Source: Marchantia polymorpha subsp. ruderalis
Taxonomy: Eukaryota > Streptophyta > Marchantiopsida > Marchantiales > Marchantiaceae
Assembly: GCA_037833965.1 (NCBI GenBank)
Contig: AP031352.1
Span: 9,962,501 to 10,026,500 of the forward strand
Direction of reading: 5' to 3'
DNA length: 64,000 nt
A program made the translations under genes and the position numbers. Shown here piece by piece: positions 34,570-46,261 of this stretch. Under the pieces are notes generated by a model. The model was not told where the DNA came from and ran no database searches. It worked only from the letters and a program-made list of their open reading frames with translations. Numbering within the stretch: the first letter of the stretch is position 1; each line of letters begins with the position of its first letter.

Positions 34570-37323
34570 TCAGCTGGAGTCGCTACGAGGTGGTGAAGAA
34601 TCTCGCGATTTGCTCTTTCCGATCAATCTGTGGAAGAGGATCAATCCCTCTTCAAGGAAGTCGCCTGCTTTGCTGAGAATATTAGTAAGTATGCTGTAGG
34701 TGATGAAATCAGGAACGAAGCCTAGTCTCGTCATTTCCTCCGAGACTTTGTAAGCGTCGCGTATTCGGCCTGCCCTGTGAAGTCCAGCCAACATGGTGTT
34801 GTACGTTACCAAATCCAGAGTGCTCCCTCTTTTCACCTCTTTGAAAAGCTTCCAAGCTTCATCGGTTTTGCCTCCCTTGCAAAGAGCATCCAGAAGGATG
34901 TTGTAGGTGACGACATCTGGTTTGCAGCCCGATGCTTGCATTGCTTCATAAACTTCTTCTGCCTCATCAAGTCTTCCTGCTTTCCCCAGACCGCGGATAA
35001 GTGCAGTGGAGGTGACCACATTACCACTCACACCTTCTCTTGTCATTTTTCCGAATAATCGCTCTGCTTCGTCAAGGTCACCGGATTTGCAGAGGCCATC
35101 AATCAATGCGGAATAGGTAACGACATCAGGTTCGCAGCCATTGTCTTTCATCTCTCCAAAAAGCTTCGTGGCGTCTCCGACTTTGTCAGCCTTGCAAAGG
35201 ACATCTATCAGGGTGGTGTAGGTCACAGCCGTTGCTTTGATCCCTGCCTCTTGCAGGTACAGGTATATTTGCCACGCTGCATCCAGGTTCCCTGCCTTCC
35301 CGAGTCCATTGATCAAGCTGTTGCAAGACTTCACGTCGAGCTTCCACCCCTTGTTTGCCATGTCCGAGAACAGCTTGTAAGCGTCATCGATATGTCCACC
35401 TCTGGCCAGGCTATTGAGCAGCATAGTTTTGAAAACCATGTCTCCTTCTTCTATCTCTTCGGCAAACTCCAAAGCCAAGTGGACTTGATCGTTGTTACAG
35501 AAGGCCTCTACGAGTAGCTTGTAAGTGACAAGATCAGGTTTACAAGCTTTGCCCTTCATGTGCTTGAACAATTGGTGAGCATCGTCTATTTGTCCAGACT
35601 TCACGAGTCCATGGATGAGTGTGTTATATGCAATCACATCAGGCACACAGTGCAATTGCACCATATTTCTGAAATATCTGCAAGCTTCATTTATCCGTCC
35701 AGCCTTGGTCAGACCTTTGAGCAACTCGGTGTGCGTGATCAGGTCAGGACTACAACCATCATCGACCATCTTCTGAAACACATTGAAGGCCTCCTCCACA
35801 TCTTCTGCCTTGCAAAGCACCTCGATCAGGGCATTGTACGTGCACACGTCAGGCTTGAATCCCATATCTTGCAAATCTGCATAAACTTTGAAAGCGCCGT
35901 CTACATCTCCGAGCCTGCCAACGCTGGTGAGAAGAGCATTGAATGTCACCAAGTCAGGAACACAGCCGTTCTGAATCATCCTTGTGTAAATTTTAGAGGC
36001 CTTTTCTCCCTTGCCAATCTTCCGCAAATTGTACAGCATAGCTGTGTAAGTTATCACATCGGGAGTGCAGTCACCAGCCTCCATCGCTTCCAGAAGCTTC
36101 AGCGCCTCATGATCCCGCCCGATCTTGCACAGGCTGTCCATAAGTGCAGTGTACGTGACAACGTCAGGGGCATGTCCCTCGTTTTTCATCTCTCCAAAAA
36201 ATTTGTACGCTTCATCTAGCATTCCCTTCTTGCAGAGAAGGTCTATGAGACTGGTATAGGTAACCACATCAGGACTACACCTCTTCTCCTTCAAACGCTC
36301 GAACAAACTCAGAGCATCATCCACTTTTCCAGATTTTCCATAAAGGTCAATCATGGTATTGTAAGAAACCACATCAGGCGTCGAACCATTTGAAGCCATT
36401 TCCTCGAACATTTTCGAAGCTTCGTCGACCTTCCCGGCTCTCCCTAATCCATCGAGTAACATGTTGTAGACAGTGACGCTGGGAACAAAATCACCTTTCA
36501 TTTTGCTCAGAAGAACTAACGCCTCGTCCACTTTCCCAGTTTTGCAAAGCCCTCGGATGAGTATGCCTAGAGTGTAGGTGTCTGGTCTGCATCCTAGATC
36601 CAACATTCTCTGGTACACCATATAGGCCCCCTCGGTGTGCCCTCCTTTGACCAAAGAATTCATGAGCCCATTATATGCATGGGTGTTGGGCTTGCACCCA
36701 ATGCTGCTCATTCCAGCCAGAGACGCCACAGCTGGTTCCCACAGTCCAGCGCTTCCGTAACTTTGAGCCAGCTTGGTGTGAAATCCAGGGGTCATTTGAC
36801 AACCTGCTGCAACCATTTCATCCAACAAAGTCTGAATCTCAACGAACATCTTGGCTCGGCCCAAAATGTCAACCATTGCCTTGTACGAAACCGACTTGTG
36901 CTTGTAGCCGGGCTGCTGCCCGGCCCATTTGAAGAAACTCAGCGCCAGCTTCACATCCGTCTGACGCTCCAAAACTCGGACAACATGCGAAGGCCTGAGT
37001 TTCAATTGCAGCTTCTTCACCACTTTTGCTAGCTTCTCTTCGAATTCTTCACCCTTCAGATTGGCACACAACCTATCGACGTAAAATTCCATAGGCACAA
37101 GAGGTGTGGAGGCCAACTCCTTCGCCCCACCGCGATTACTGACGATGCCTGCCCTCGTAAAGGAAGCCTCGTCTCGGACGACATCACCTCCACTCACGAT
37201 GCCGCATTTCGCCTTCGCCGGCTGCGCGGCCTCTACGGTACGAGCAGCAACGGCAACATCGCTGATCCGATCCAAGGCCGTGGTGATTCGCCTGGCAGCC
37301 GCGAATCCCACCTGCAGCCTCAT
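34570..37323 (-). CDS. P-class pentatricopeptide repeat protein, probably organellar
   Basis: A single intronless frame of 917 residues starts at the ATG 37323-37321. The frame continues five codons upstream, but only to a TTG. From about residue 130 to 890 the protein is an almost unbroken array of roughly 21 repeats of 35 residues, with repeated motifs such as PDVVTYTALIDGLCKAGKVD-like segments (for example YNTMIDLYGKSGKVDDAL). All repeats are P-type. No E, DYW, SMR or other C-terminal domain is present, and the end is SPPRSDSS. The first 40 residues are rich in Arg and Ala without acids at the very start, fitting an organelle targeting peptide. P-class PPR proteins bind single-stranded organelle RNA and stabilise, process or activate translation of specific transcripts. 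The array resembles long plant proteins such as PGR3, but orthology cannot be decided by eye. It is divergent from ELP1, with 1.5 kb between the start codons. Confidence 0.95.
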   Translation of the reverse strand: MRLQVGFAAARRITTALDRISDVAVAARTVEAAQPAKAKCGIVSGGDVVRDEASFTRAGIVSNRGGAKELASTPLVPMEFYVDRLCANLKGEEFEEKLAKVVKKLQLKLRPSHVVRVLERQTDVKLALSFFKWAGQQPGYKHKSVSYKAMVDILGRAKMFVEIQTLLDEMVAAGCQMTPGFHTKLAQSYGSAGLWEPAVASLAGMSSIGCKPNTHAYNGLMNSLVKGGHTEGAYMVYQRMLDLGCRPDTYTLGILIRGLCKTGKVDEALVLLSKMKGDFVPSVTVYNMLLDGLGRAGKVDEASKMFEEMASNGSTPDVVSYNTMIDLYGKSGKVDDALSLFERLKEKRCSPDVVTYTSLIDLLCKKGMLDEAYKFFGEMKNEGHAPDVVTYTALMDSLCKIGRDHEALKLLEAMEAGDCTPDVITYTAMLYNLRKIGKGEKASKIYTRMIQNGCVPDLVTFNALLTSVGRLGDVDGAFKVYADLQDMGFKPDVCTYNALIEVLCKAEDVEEAFNVFQKMVDDGCSPDLITHTELLKGLTKAGRINEACRYFRNMVQLHCVPDVIAYNTLIHGLVKSGQIDDAHQLFKHMKGKACKPDLVTYKLLVEAFCNNDQVHLALEFAEEIEEGDMVFKTMLLNSLARGGHIDDAYKLFSDMANKGWKLDVKSCNSLINGLGKAGNLDAAWQIYLYLQEAGIKATAVTYTTLIDVLCKADKVGDATKLFGEMKDNGCEPDVVTYSALIDGLCKSGDLDEAERLFGKMTREGVSGNVVTSTALIRGLGKAGRLDEAEEVYEAMQASGCKPDVVTYNILLDALCKGGKTDEAWKLFKEVKRGSTLDLVTYNTMLAGLHRAGRIRDAYKVSEEMTRLGFVPDFITYSILTNILSKAGDFLEEGLILFHRLIGKSKSRDSSPPRSDSS

Positions 37324-38832
37324 CCTGAATTGGTACAAGGTTCGCAGCGGCCTGTCAAGATCTCGACGACTCCATCACCTCCCCCCGAAGGCTCGACCGC
37401 TGGCGGACACAGGCACAGTCACAAAGTACATCCTCACCTGCACAAAATTCCCAAATTCTACCATTCACTTCCCTCGGTCAGACGTGCCGCCCATATTTCA
37501 ATCTCTCGCGAATCCTTGGGACTCCGTTGGAGCGTGATGAGCCTGCTCTTGAATCTCAACATCCGCATCGGCAGCACCGACGAAAACTCGAACTCAATCG
37601 ATCAGCTGGAACCATCCGCATCCCCTGGTAGGTCACGACGAGCAGAGCTCAGAGCCTGGGCCGTCTATCGATCAGTCGGTGGACGATGTCGCGTGCGTGA
37701 GAGCGACAGAGACTGAGACAGAGAGAGATCCTCTCTGCGGGAACGCATCGTCGTCCTTTGGGGGAAAGTCCATTCGAAGATGAACGAACCGAGCCCCTGA
37801 CAGCAGTCCTCCTCGGCTCCTAACCCAGCGCAGGGTTTACCATCGACCGTGTATCCGGCGCTCATTTCTGCGGTGACGCAAACCCAAACCCATACTTTCA
37901 TGTGCACGTCAGTGCGACAGAAGCGTCTCTGTTTCCGGGTAACTCTGATGTTTCGGGACAGTGCCCAAATCAGGTGACGTAAATCTATAATCCGGAGGGA
38001 AGTCATTGAAAACTATATTCTTCTCTCATTCTTTGAGATTTTAGTTACTGACCCACCCCAAGTACTGTATCTGTGCACTTTACGGAGTTTTTCTTGCACT
38101 CAATTGCCGAGTTATATTTTCTCGTATTTTCCCATCATTACGGAAACCTCGATTAACCGGATGGGCTTATATCTGATGCCCCCTGTTAAAGTATTTCTCT
38201 GAGCGAGTGGTAGATTTATTGGAGACTTTTTGGGGGTTCTTTTAGACATGCTTAAGCTTCCGCTTCGTCTCCTTCTCCAAACGCCATAGTGGGCTTTGTG
38301 TGACTCCCTCTGTTCATGCCTTTTACAAACGAATAAAGTGGAAAATTTTCGTTATCCGAACTTTTTCTAAACAGTACACACTGAGCTTATGGGGCAGCTC
38401 GTTATCTAAAAAAACATAATTTAAACTCAAAGAACATCGAGATAGAACATCTCAATATGTATTTAACGATATGATACTTTGTCCAAACCACCTTCGCACA
38501 ATTCTTGCGTACACCGGATAGTAAAGTGGAGTTTAAACGGAAGAGTAAAACCCTAACGCTTAGGGTGAGGTAAACCAGAGTTGGCGAGTCTGGTGAGGTG
38601 AGGTGAGGTGAGGTTTAGGACTCTGTGGGAGACAGCGGGAGCAGGTTGGCAATTTCGGTCCGAGGGATGACAAGGAATCGATCGGTCGATTGATTAGCCG
38701 GAGGAAGGAGACGATGATGGTCGAGCTGTGCGTTTGTTCGGGCAATCCAGAGGAATTTTTGGAGGAACCGTGAACTGAAGAATTGGGTTGCAGCTACAGA
38801 ATCGACTCACTGGTCGCGGGACCGTTTTCACG
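37324..38832. promoter_or_regulatory. Shared upstream region of the divergent PPR and ELP1 genes
   Basis: These 1.5 kb separate two start codons on opposite strands and must hold both promoters and leaders. A (GGTGA)n run of about four to five units is at 38592-38613. I see no convincing TATA box for either gene. Confidence 0.45.
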
Positions 38833-41800
38833 ATGAGGAATTTGCAGGTTTTCAGAGAAGAATGGGTGCAGCTTAAGCTCGATGACGATCGAAAAGACGA
38901 GCGTATGGTTGCAGCGACTTATGACTCCGAGCGTGTCCGAATGTTCTTTGCTTCTGACGCCTGCTGCGTTTATGGTATCAATTTGCTCTCGGAGCAGGTG
39001 TGATTCTCACTCATCTCTAGATTTACATTGCATTGGCATGTTACGTTACATATCTTCTGGACGATCTGTGGTCCAGTTTGTATGCAGTCACAGCTTTGGA
39101 ATAATTATTAACCATCTCGTCGCGGAGTTTCCGGTAGCCTGTCGCTGATGGATGTACTAAAGCGACTTGCAACAGATAGTATTCAACTGGAGTCGAGAAA
39201 ATCTTCCTTTGATCCAGTTTGATTGAGGTGCTCAGTGGGTTTTGAAGCGGACGACACTCATGCCCTTTGTTTTTGGAATCGCAGGATCGATGGACAATCT
39301 CGTTGTTGGACTCTCTCGGTACTGGGGCTCCTGGAACCGGCAAAGAAGAAGACCGGGTAATTTTTATGGAATTTTTGTTGGAGAAGGAGGCGCTGGCTTT
39401 GGCCCTGGCAACTGGCGACCTACTTCAGTTGACTCCTGCAACCCAGGAGGTGGAGGTGGTTGGGGCCGTGGCTGGAGGCATTGTGTCCATGGCTCTCAGT
39501 CCTGACGGGGAGCTGCTCGTGGTGGCTACGGGAGCTGGTCAACTTCTCCTTATGACTCAAGATTGGGACGTGTTCTATGAGATGTCTTTGAATCCATCTC
39601 CGGTGAGTAGTTTTTTCCTCATCTTGAGTATACTTTTTCCTACTTCCTTGGGCCTTGTTCGTTTAAGCCCAGATGAAGAAATACTTTTCTACGATGTACT
39701 TACACAGTGTATCAAGTCTATGCATAACACACACGATAAATGTTATGGCTGTAGTCGTTCAATCCGTGACTTGTATAAATTGTTATTTGTTCTCGTTGCT
39801 CAAATTCGCGTTCATGGGTTATATTTGCCTACTGGGGTATCCGTTTTTTTCTGCAAAATTGGTTATAATGCGGATATATAGAACTTGAGCTCGTGACGGG
39901 TGGGACCAAGTCCTTGTTTTATGAACTGGCGAGTCCTTGTTACTATTGCATAACTAGCTGAACAACGGAACCTTAGTGTAGCTTAGTTTTAGCCGTCAGA
40001 GTTGAATCTATCCTTCTGGAAAGCAAGTATTGTGGTATACCCCTGCTTAAGAAAATGAGAGTTTCTGTTGAGTAATTTTTTTTCAATGTAGATAGTGTCA
40101 CTCATGAAGAAAATTACATGTAGGCAAGCATCACGTCAGGACTTATTCCTCCTGGGGGTGTGCAAATCAGTTGGCGAGGAGATGGCAAGTACTTTGCAAC
40201 ACTAGCCTCATGTGGGAACGCTGAAAGTGAAGGGAACAACGAAACAGCCCGCTCTCTGAAGGTATGGGAGAGGGAAACTGGTGCTTTGCATTCATGCGGG
40301 GAGCCCATGGCCTTGCTCCAGCCAGCAGTTAGCTGGAGCTACAATGGCTCACGGATAGCAACCGCGTTCTCTCGAGCAGATACAGGAAAATCTCCGGTAG
40401 CCCTTTTCTATGAGAGGAATGGCTTGAAGCGAGATACTTTTGAGATACTGGGTCCTCCATCTGCCAAAGTGAAGCTGCTCCAATGGAACTCCAATTCCGA
40501 ATTACTTGCGGTCCTTCTCAGATGTGAAGAGTGGGATGCCATCCAAATTTGGAATTGCAACAACTTTCATTGGTATCTGAAACAGGAATGGAGGTTTCAG
40601 CCAGAAGAGGAGGTGAACTTGATTTGGGATCCAGAAAAGCCCCTGTGTGTCATGTTCTGGACAGCTTTTGGATATTTGCGCAGGATCACTCTCTGCTGGA
40701 AGAGTTCGGTGATCGAAGGCAACACTTCATTTGTGATCGATGGCAATTCTGTCCTCGTAACGCCACTTTGCCTTTCCATCATCCCTCCACCTATGTTCTC
40801 ATTCAAGGTTAACTTCTCAGCTCCGATTCATACACTCGCAACACTGTTCGAGAATACGAGCAGGTGTCTGATTGCTGCAGGACTGTCTGACGGATCCCTG
40901 AGTGTGATTATCCTACCTGAAGTTTCCACTTGGGCTGACTTAGAGGGAGCGGAGCTCTCTGCCTTGTCGGCGAAATCTGACCCAGTCGTAGACTTCCGCA
41001 AGATTCGACATATTTCCTGGTTAGGCTCAAAGACTCTTGTGGGTTCAATATTTCACAGAGATTTGAAAATAGAAAAAGATAGTAAAGCGTGGAAGTCGAT
41101 TTCACCGACCGAAGAAGAACTAAGTAGGATGGACGATAGTGTGGTGGAGTTCAAGCTCTATCTCAACGAGGGAATATCTGAACTGGCCAGAACCAAGAAT
41201 GCAGCATTTTCCGAGCAATGGGTCCTCAAACTTGTCAATCAAACGACGGCAGAACAGCCCATTGTCGCAGTATTTGCGAATCCCTTGAACTCGTCTTTGG
41301 AAGAAAGCGAAATTCGGAAAGCCGAGGCATATGTGCAGCTGGCAGACGGCTCTGTAGCCTTGTACACATCTGGAGATGATGTTGGAAGGTATCGTTACAC
41401 GGGATCCAACATCTCGTTGAACGTGGTGAAATTTCAGTCTCCTTCACCGTGGATGCGTGCCGTCACTCACGGCAGGCATGAACAACATGAGGCAGTTTTG
41501 ATCGGCTTGGATGAGTCGGGGATGCTGCATGTAAACAATCAGCTCGTCAGCACCGACTGTACCAGCTTCACTGTGCATGAAAGTATTCAGGGAGAGTCGC
41601 AGCTCAAGGTTACTCATCTGGTGTTCACCACGAGGCTTGATACGCTGCACGTTATTAATCTCGAAGAGATTTTAAGCGGTGGTTTATCAGGCGAGGAATT
41701 GAATATAGCCTCTACAAAAGTTCCTGGAAACTTGGATGCGAAGCCTCGAAGAATCAGGAAAGTGAAGGGAGACAACACAGCAGAGAATAGTTTGAAAATC

Positions 41801-44298
41801 CGACCAATGTGGGAGAGAGGAGCTCGATTAGTCACCACTATAGGGGGCTTGGATGTGGCCGTTATCCTGCAAACCATTCGTGGAAACCTTGAAACTATCT
41901 ATCCCCGTGGGCTGGTGCTTGGAGCTATAGCCTCTGCACTTACTGAGGACAACTTCCAAGATGCAATGCTTTTGGCTCGAAGAAACCATATCAATCTTAA
42001 TGTGATCGTTGACTACAAAGGATGGGAGGAGTTCTCAGCGAAAGCTGATGTCTTCGTGAAGCAGGTCAGCAGTTTGAGCCACATTACGGAACTCATAGGA
42101 GCCCTGACCAAGGACAACGTGATCGAGTCCACATATAGGAACCTCATACCCCTGTATAAAGCTTCCGGTGGCAAAGGGGATAGTTTCTCTGAGACGCCTA
42201 TCGCAGGAGACAGTACGTCGAAGGTGGAAGTTCATTCGTCCACACCGACGAACAAAGTCCGTGGTGTCCTTGGGGCCATCAGGTCTGCTTTGCAGAAAGA
42301 GGTTGCAGATAGTCCTGCCAGGGAGCTCTGTATACTGACAACTCATGCTAAGAGCGATCCACCTGAACTGGAAGCAGCTTTAGAACGCGTGAAAACGTTG
42401 AGAGAGGCAGAGATCAAGGGGATAAGCGAAGGAAATATTTCCCACCTGAATGACATTTTGAGTGCCGAGGCAGCAGTGAAACATCTTATCTGGCTGACAG
42501 ATGCGGACAGTGTCTTCAACGTGGCACTGGGTCTATATGATCTGCATCTTGCAGCAATAGTCGCCTCGCATGCTCAGAGAGATCCAAAGGAGTTTCTACC
42601 ACTTTTAGAGGAACTTGGACAAATGCAGAAGTTGCATATGCGCTACACCATTGACTGTAGATTGGGCCGATATGAGAGCGCATTAAGAAACTGCATTGAT
42701 ATGGGTGAAGACCTCTTTGAGGACTCTTTGAAGCTAGCGACAGCCCATCCTACATTGTTCCCAACTGCGTTGCGCCTGATCAAAGATGAAGGCCAGAAAA
42801 TGCTTCTTCTGAACGCTTGGGGAGATCATCTGGTAGAGGAGAAGAAGTTCGAGGATGCTGCAGCCGCCTTCTGCGCATGCTCTCGGCTCGACAGGGCCTT
42901 GGACGCGTACAGACTAGGAGGTCAGTGGGAATGCGTGATGATCATGGCTGGTCGACTGGGTAAGACCTCAACGGAATTGAAAGAGCTTGCTGTCGAGCTA
43001 CGGGACGAGCTTGAAGCCATGGGAAGGCCTAAGGAAGCGGCTAAGATAGCTCTGGATTACTGCGGGGATGTGGAGGGCGCCATGATGCTTCTGATCGATG
43101 CACACGAGTGGGCAGAAGTGGCTCGGCTGGCCTATTTGCACGATCGAAGACAGTTCATAGAAGTGCAACTTCAATCAGCTGTCCTTGATTGTGCCACCGC
43201 CCATCTGAGAGAGCTTGACGAAAGTGTGGAGAAAATCGGCAAGTACTTGGCCCGGTTTTTGTCTATACATCAACGGAGACTGCTTTTGTCTAGCAAACTC
43301 CGAACGGAGGGTGAAGGTCAGGGAGCGGTAGACTTCGATGCTTCTTCAGATATCAGCATGGCCAGCAGCATGGCGTCAGGCTTGAGTGGGTTGAGTGCTT
43401 ACACGCGTGGGTACGTAAATCTGCCATCTTTCTTTCATCAGAACCGACGGTCCTTTCCTGTTTATCCTGGGATCATTTGTCTCCTAGGACTTTCACCATC
43501 TTACGAGTCCAAGCATCTGGCTCCCCTTAATCCTGAGTTGTTTTGTGTACAGAAGTTCGAGAGCGAACACCGGTAGCACAACCACTTCGAAAGGAGGAAG
43601 GCGTGCTTACAAGTCCAAGGGAGGAAAAATTAGAGCCGGCAGGTGTGTTATTTCTATCGGCTCACCTTTCATGTCTCATCTGTGTGGCTGACTGCTTCGA
43701 TCCCCTTCGCAGGATTTTGCTCTTGCTTACACTCTGCTTATGTAGAGATGATTCCTTCTGTTTCTACGGATCTGTGGGAACGCTTAAGCAATGAAAGGGT
43801 AGCTACGTAGTACACGTAGTTTGACTGCTTTCATCCGTGAGAGTCCACGACCTTCAGGATCTGAGCAACCTTCAGGTGTTTCAACGTCCGTAGTGAGAAA
43901 TAATGCGCGCACAGTTATGGTCAAGCCCACTCGGCAGAAGCCCTCTTGGCTGATTACTTTTTTATGTTGTCTCTCGCAGTCCGGGAGAAGAGATGGCGCT
44001 AGTAGAGCATATGAAGGGGACAGCATTGAGTGCAGTAAAAGCGGAGGAGCATCGTCTGCTTCTCCAGGCGTTGTTGCAGTTGGGCTTCGAAAGCATTGCA
44101 CGACAATTGCAACGGGCTCTCACTCATTTCATATCTGTACAAGAAGATGCAGTTAGACAAGCTGAAGAAAAGCTGAAGGAGGAGCAGCTTCAAGAGCCCA
44201 TCGTGCTGCAAGAGGTCGATTCGGTCGTGAGTAGTCCAAACGTCACTATTGGAACCAAGGATGTACAATGGAAGTGGGTAGTCTTAAGCGAGCAATAA
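38833..44298 (+). CDS. ELP1: Elongator complex subunit 1 (IKI3/ELP1)
   Basis: Five exons join in phase to 4179 nt, 1392 residues: 38833-38997, 39285-39602, 40124-43410, 43553-43642, 43980-44298. ELP1 is the scaffold of the Elongator complex, which modifies wobble uridines of tRNAs in the cytoplasm. The start MRNLQVFREEW matches the family N-terminus (MxNLxLF). The N-terminal half is WD40-type propeller sequence (for example GGIVSMALSPDGELLVVAT, VQISWRGDGKYFATLAS). The C-terminal half is helical (EKKFEDAAAAFCACSRLDRA, YRLGGQWECVMIMAGRLGK). Exon 4 encodes the Ser/Lys/Arg-rich basic region (SKGGKIRAG) tied to tRNA binding in the family. Exon 5 starts PGEEMALVEHMKGTALS, which fixes the 43980 acceptor. 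The length is close to Arabidopsis ELP1 (about 1320). The start is the only in-frame ATG before the conserved block. Exon 3, 3.3 kb without an intron, is unusually long for this window. Confidence 0.95.
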
Positions 44299-45820
44299 AA
44301 ATCAACTTCGTCACTCTCTATCTGTCCATCATGAGATTGAGTTTCAAGTTTTCGTCGATACAACCAGATGACAGACAAGACGAGGATCTTGTCTGTCAGC
44401 TGGTACGAATTGGGTTCTGAATCGTGGCGCTTCTGACCAGAACTCTGGGACTTCACGTTGATCTTGGGATTACCTGCCCTTCCAACGCCTTAACCTTGGG
44501 TACTATGCTAGCTCTGCAAATTTCATCGGTTTTATTAATCGAGGAAGAACTAAAGAATCAATATGGAGAAGACGGCTGTGTCTGCTCTCAAAATTTTTTG
44601 ACGTTGAAGAACATTGACGGATGGGAACAAGTTGCGCACTTCTACTCGAGCTTTTCCTCAAGTAGAAAGGTATGATAAGACAAGAATCGAAGGTGGACAG
44701 GACGAAGTTTAGTCCGGGCCCTCATGCCCGGAGTGATGCAAGAGAAACGCAAGCGATGCAAGGTTTGACTGCTGCAACGTGAAATGCGGATCATGCCTTG
44801 TCTCTCGATAATTATGGATCTTGGGTATGTGACAAAGATTGACACGCTTTTTTCGGTAAGCATCGGGTTTACTCCATTGTAGGCCAATTTTCCGTTGTTC
44901 CGAACGAACACCTGGCAGACTAGGAGATATCTTCTAGGAGCGTGAAACCCGAGCCGCCCACGTTGACCTATGTTCTCTACATGGAAGAGGACAAAGTCGG
45001 TAATAGGCACCATGGTGTCCGTCGGGAATCCGGACGTAGTGAAACTCCTATTTCGCACGAGGTACTGCCGAAAAGCTCCATGAACATTTGAAAGCCCCAG
45101 CATATGCCATCTGGTAGCGCATGATGACATTGTCCGTGCCGCTCTACGTCCCAAACGCTCGCACGAACTGCCTCACCTCATAAATTTTCGTCGGATTGCA
45201 TGCGACCACTCTCTAAAGATCTTTCAGAATCTGCGGTCTTTCTCAGAGGCCAAATTCGACCTGTGATAGCGCCTGAAATCAGCTCACGTGAATCTCGCGA
45301 ATATAGTGTCCGGGAATACTTCCTCGAGGGGCCTCTGCAGAGATTGCGCTGGATGTACACATCGGGATCGAGCAAGGAATTTTCAGTGCTCATCTGAAAG
45401 TCAGTAGTGGATTGGTAATACTACGAATGGCAGGGCAGGGAGGTGAGCGAAAAAAGTGAGTCTTCGGATTTGCAGCTTGTGTTCCATTGGTGAGTGCGAA
45501 GGTGATAGCCTCGTACATTGAGGTGTTTCAGGGCTTGTCCACAATTGCAAAGCGTGGCCAATGCGTGAGGAACGACGATGGTAGAATTGCGGGGACTGTA
45601 GTAGCGGGCATCTCGATCGATGGAACAGGGGTAGCGGCATGGCTTAAACTTGTTGGCAAATGCATTGAGCGCCACGTTGTCCGTACGAGCGCAAGCGAGG
45701 ACAATGTAGCACACACTCCAAGACGACGAAGATTATCGAGCCCGCTTCACCTCAAAGATCCGCAAATCTGACCTCTCCTCCGCTTGTCACCTGCATCATC
45801 TGAGTTCAAGCCACCGGAGC
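44299..45820. other. Downstream of ELP1: unassigned frames, no supported gene
   Basis: The minus strand holds a frame of up to 170 codons at 45154-44642 and others at 45714-45421 and 45393-45178. Some stretches read protein-like (VLFHVENIGQRGRLGFHAPR), but starts and splice sites do not connect into one model and no domain is recognised. Confidence 0.3.
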
Positions 45821-46261
45821 TCAATTTAATCCTGCATCAAAATAATCCGCTTGTAGAACGTAAAAGTTGTCGGCCGGAAATTGAATCTTGCAACCATCTT
45901 CATTGACCGAGTGCTCCTCATGTACTGGTTCATCATACCTGCAAGGAATCACGTTTCAGAATGATTCTGGAAACCACCGAACTGCCAATCCTTTGAGCCC
46001 CGTAATGCACACGACAATTAAAGCAACAAAGATCCCGAAAACAGATAGTCTGATTCGTACGTTCCAATAATCTGCCCTGTCGGCCAGCACCTCTAATTTC
46101 AACCTACGGGGTCTCAAATGTCAAGTCCACGTTCCCCACTACTTCTGATCGTCCAAATAGCTATACCTCTGAATCTCTCACCGTTCTGAATCGAGTTTCT
46201 GAATGCACTCTCTCGCGATCACGAAACGCAATTCTAGCACCCGCTGAGATGTATTGGCCAT
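45821..46261 (-). CDS. Possible small single-pass membrane protein (107 residues), tentative model
   Basis: Three minus-strand exons join in phase: 46261-46182 (ATG, MANTSQRVLEL), 46103-45978 and 45938-45821, total 324 nt. The joined protein has an amphipathic N-terminal helix (CIQKLDSERLKLEVLADRAD across the first junction), a hydrophobic segment (LSVFGIFVALIVVCITGL) and an acidic C-terminus ending QADYFDAGLN. Both donors are good in context (AACG/GTGAGA and TCG/GTGGTT) and both acceptors are AG (CGTAG, TTGCAG). The second intron would be only 39 nt, below the usual plant minimum. If it is not spliced, the protein ends at WFPESF instead. The phase fit and the membrane segment are the support. 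I do not recognise a family, and an ATG further upstream (46413) is also possible. Confidence 0.35.

Noticed and set aside
35560..36219. 219-codon plus-strand frame inside the PPR gene
   Set aside because: Antisense shadow of the regular PPR codon pattern.
43713..43800. Protein-like stretches in ELP1 intron 4 (DFALAYTLL, and in another frame MIPSVSTDLWERLSNER)
   Set aside because: They are in different frames and neither keeps the ELP1 reading frame. Splicing 43642 to 43980 gives the conserved PGEEMALVEH segment, so this is intron.
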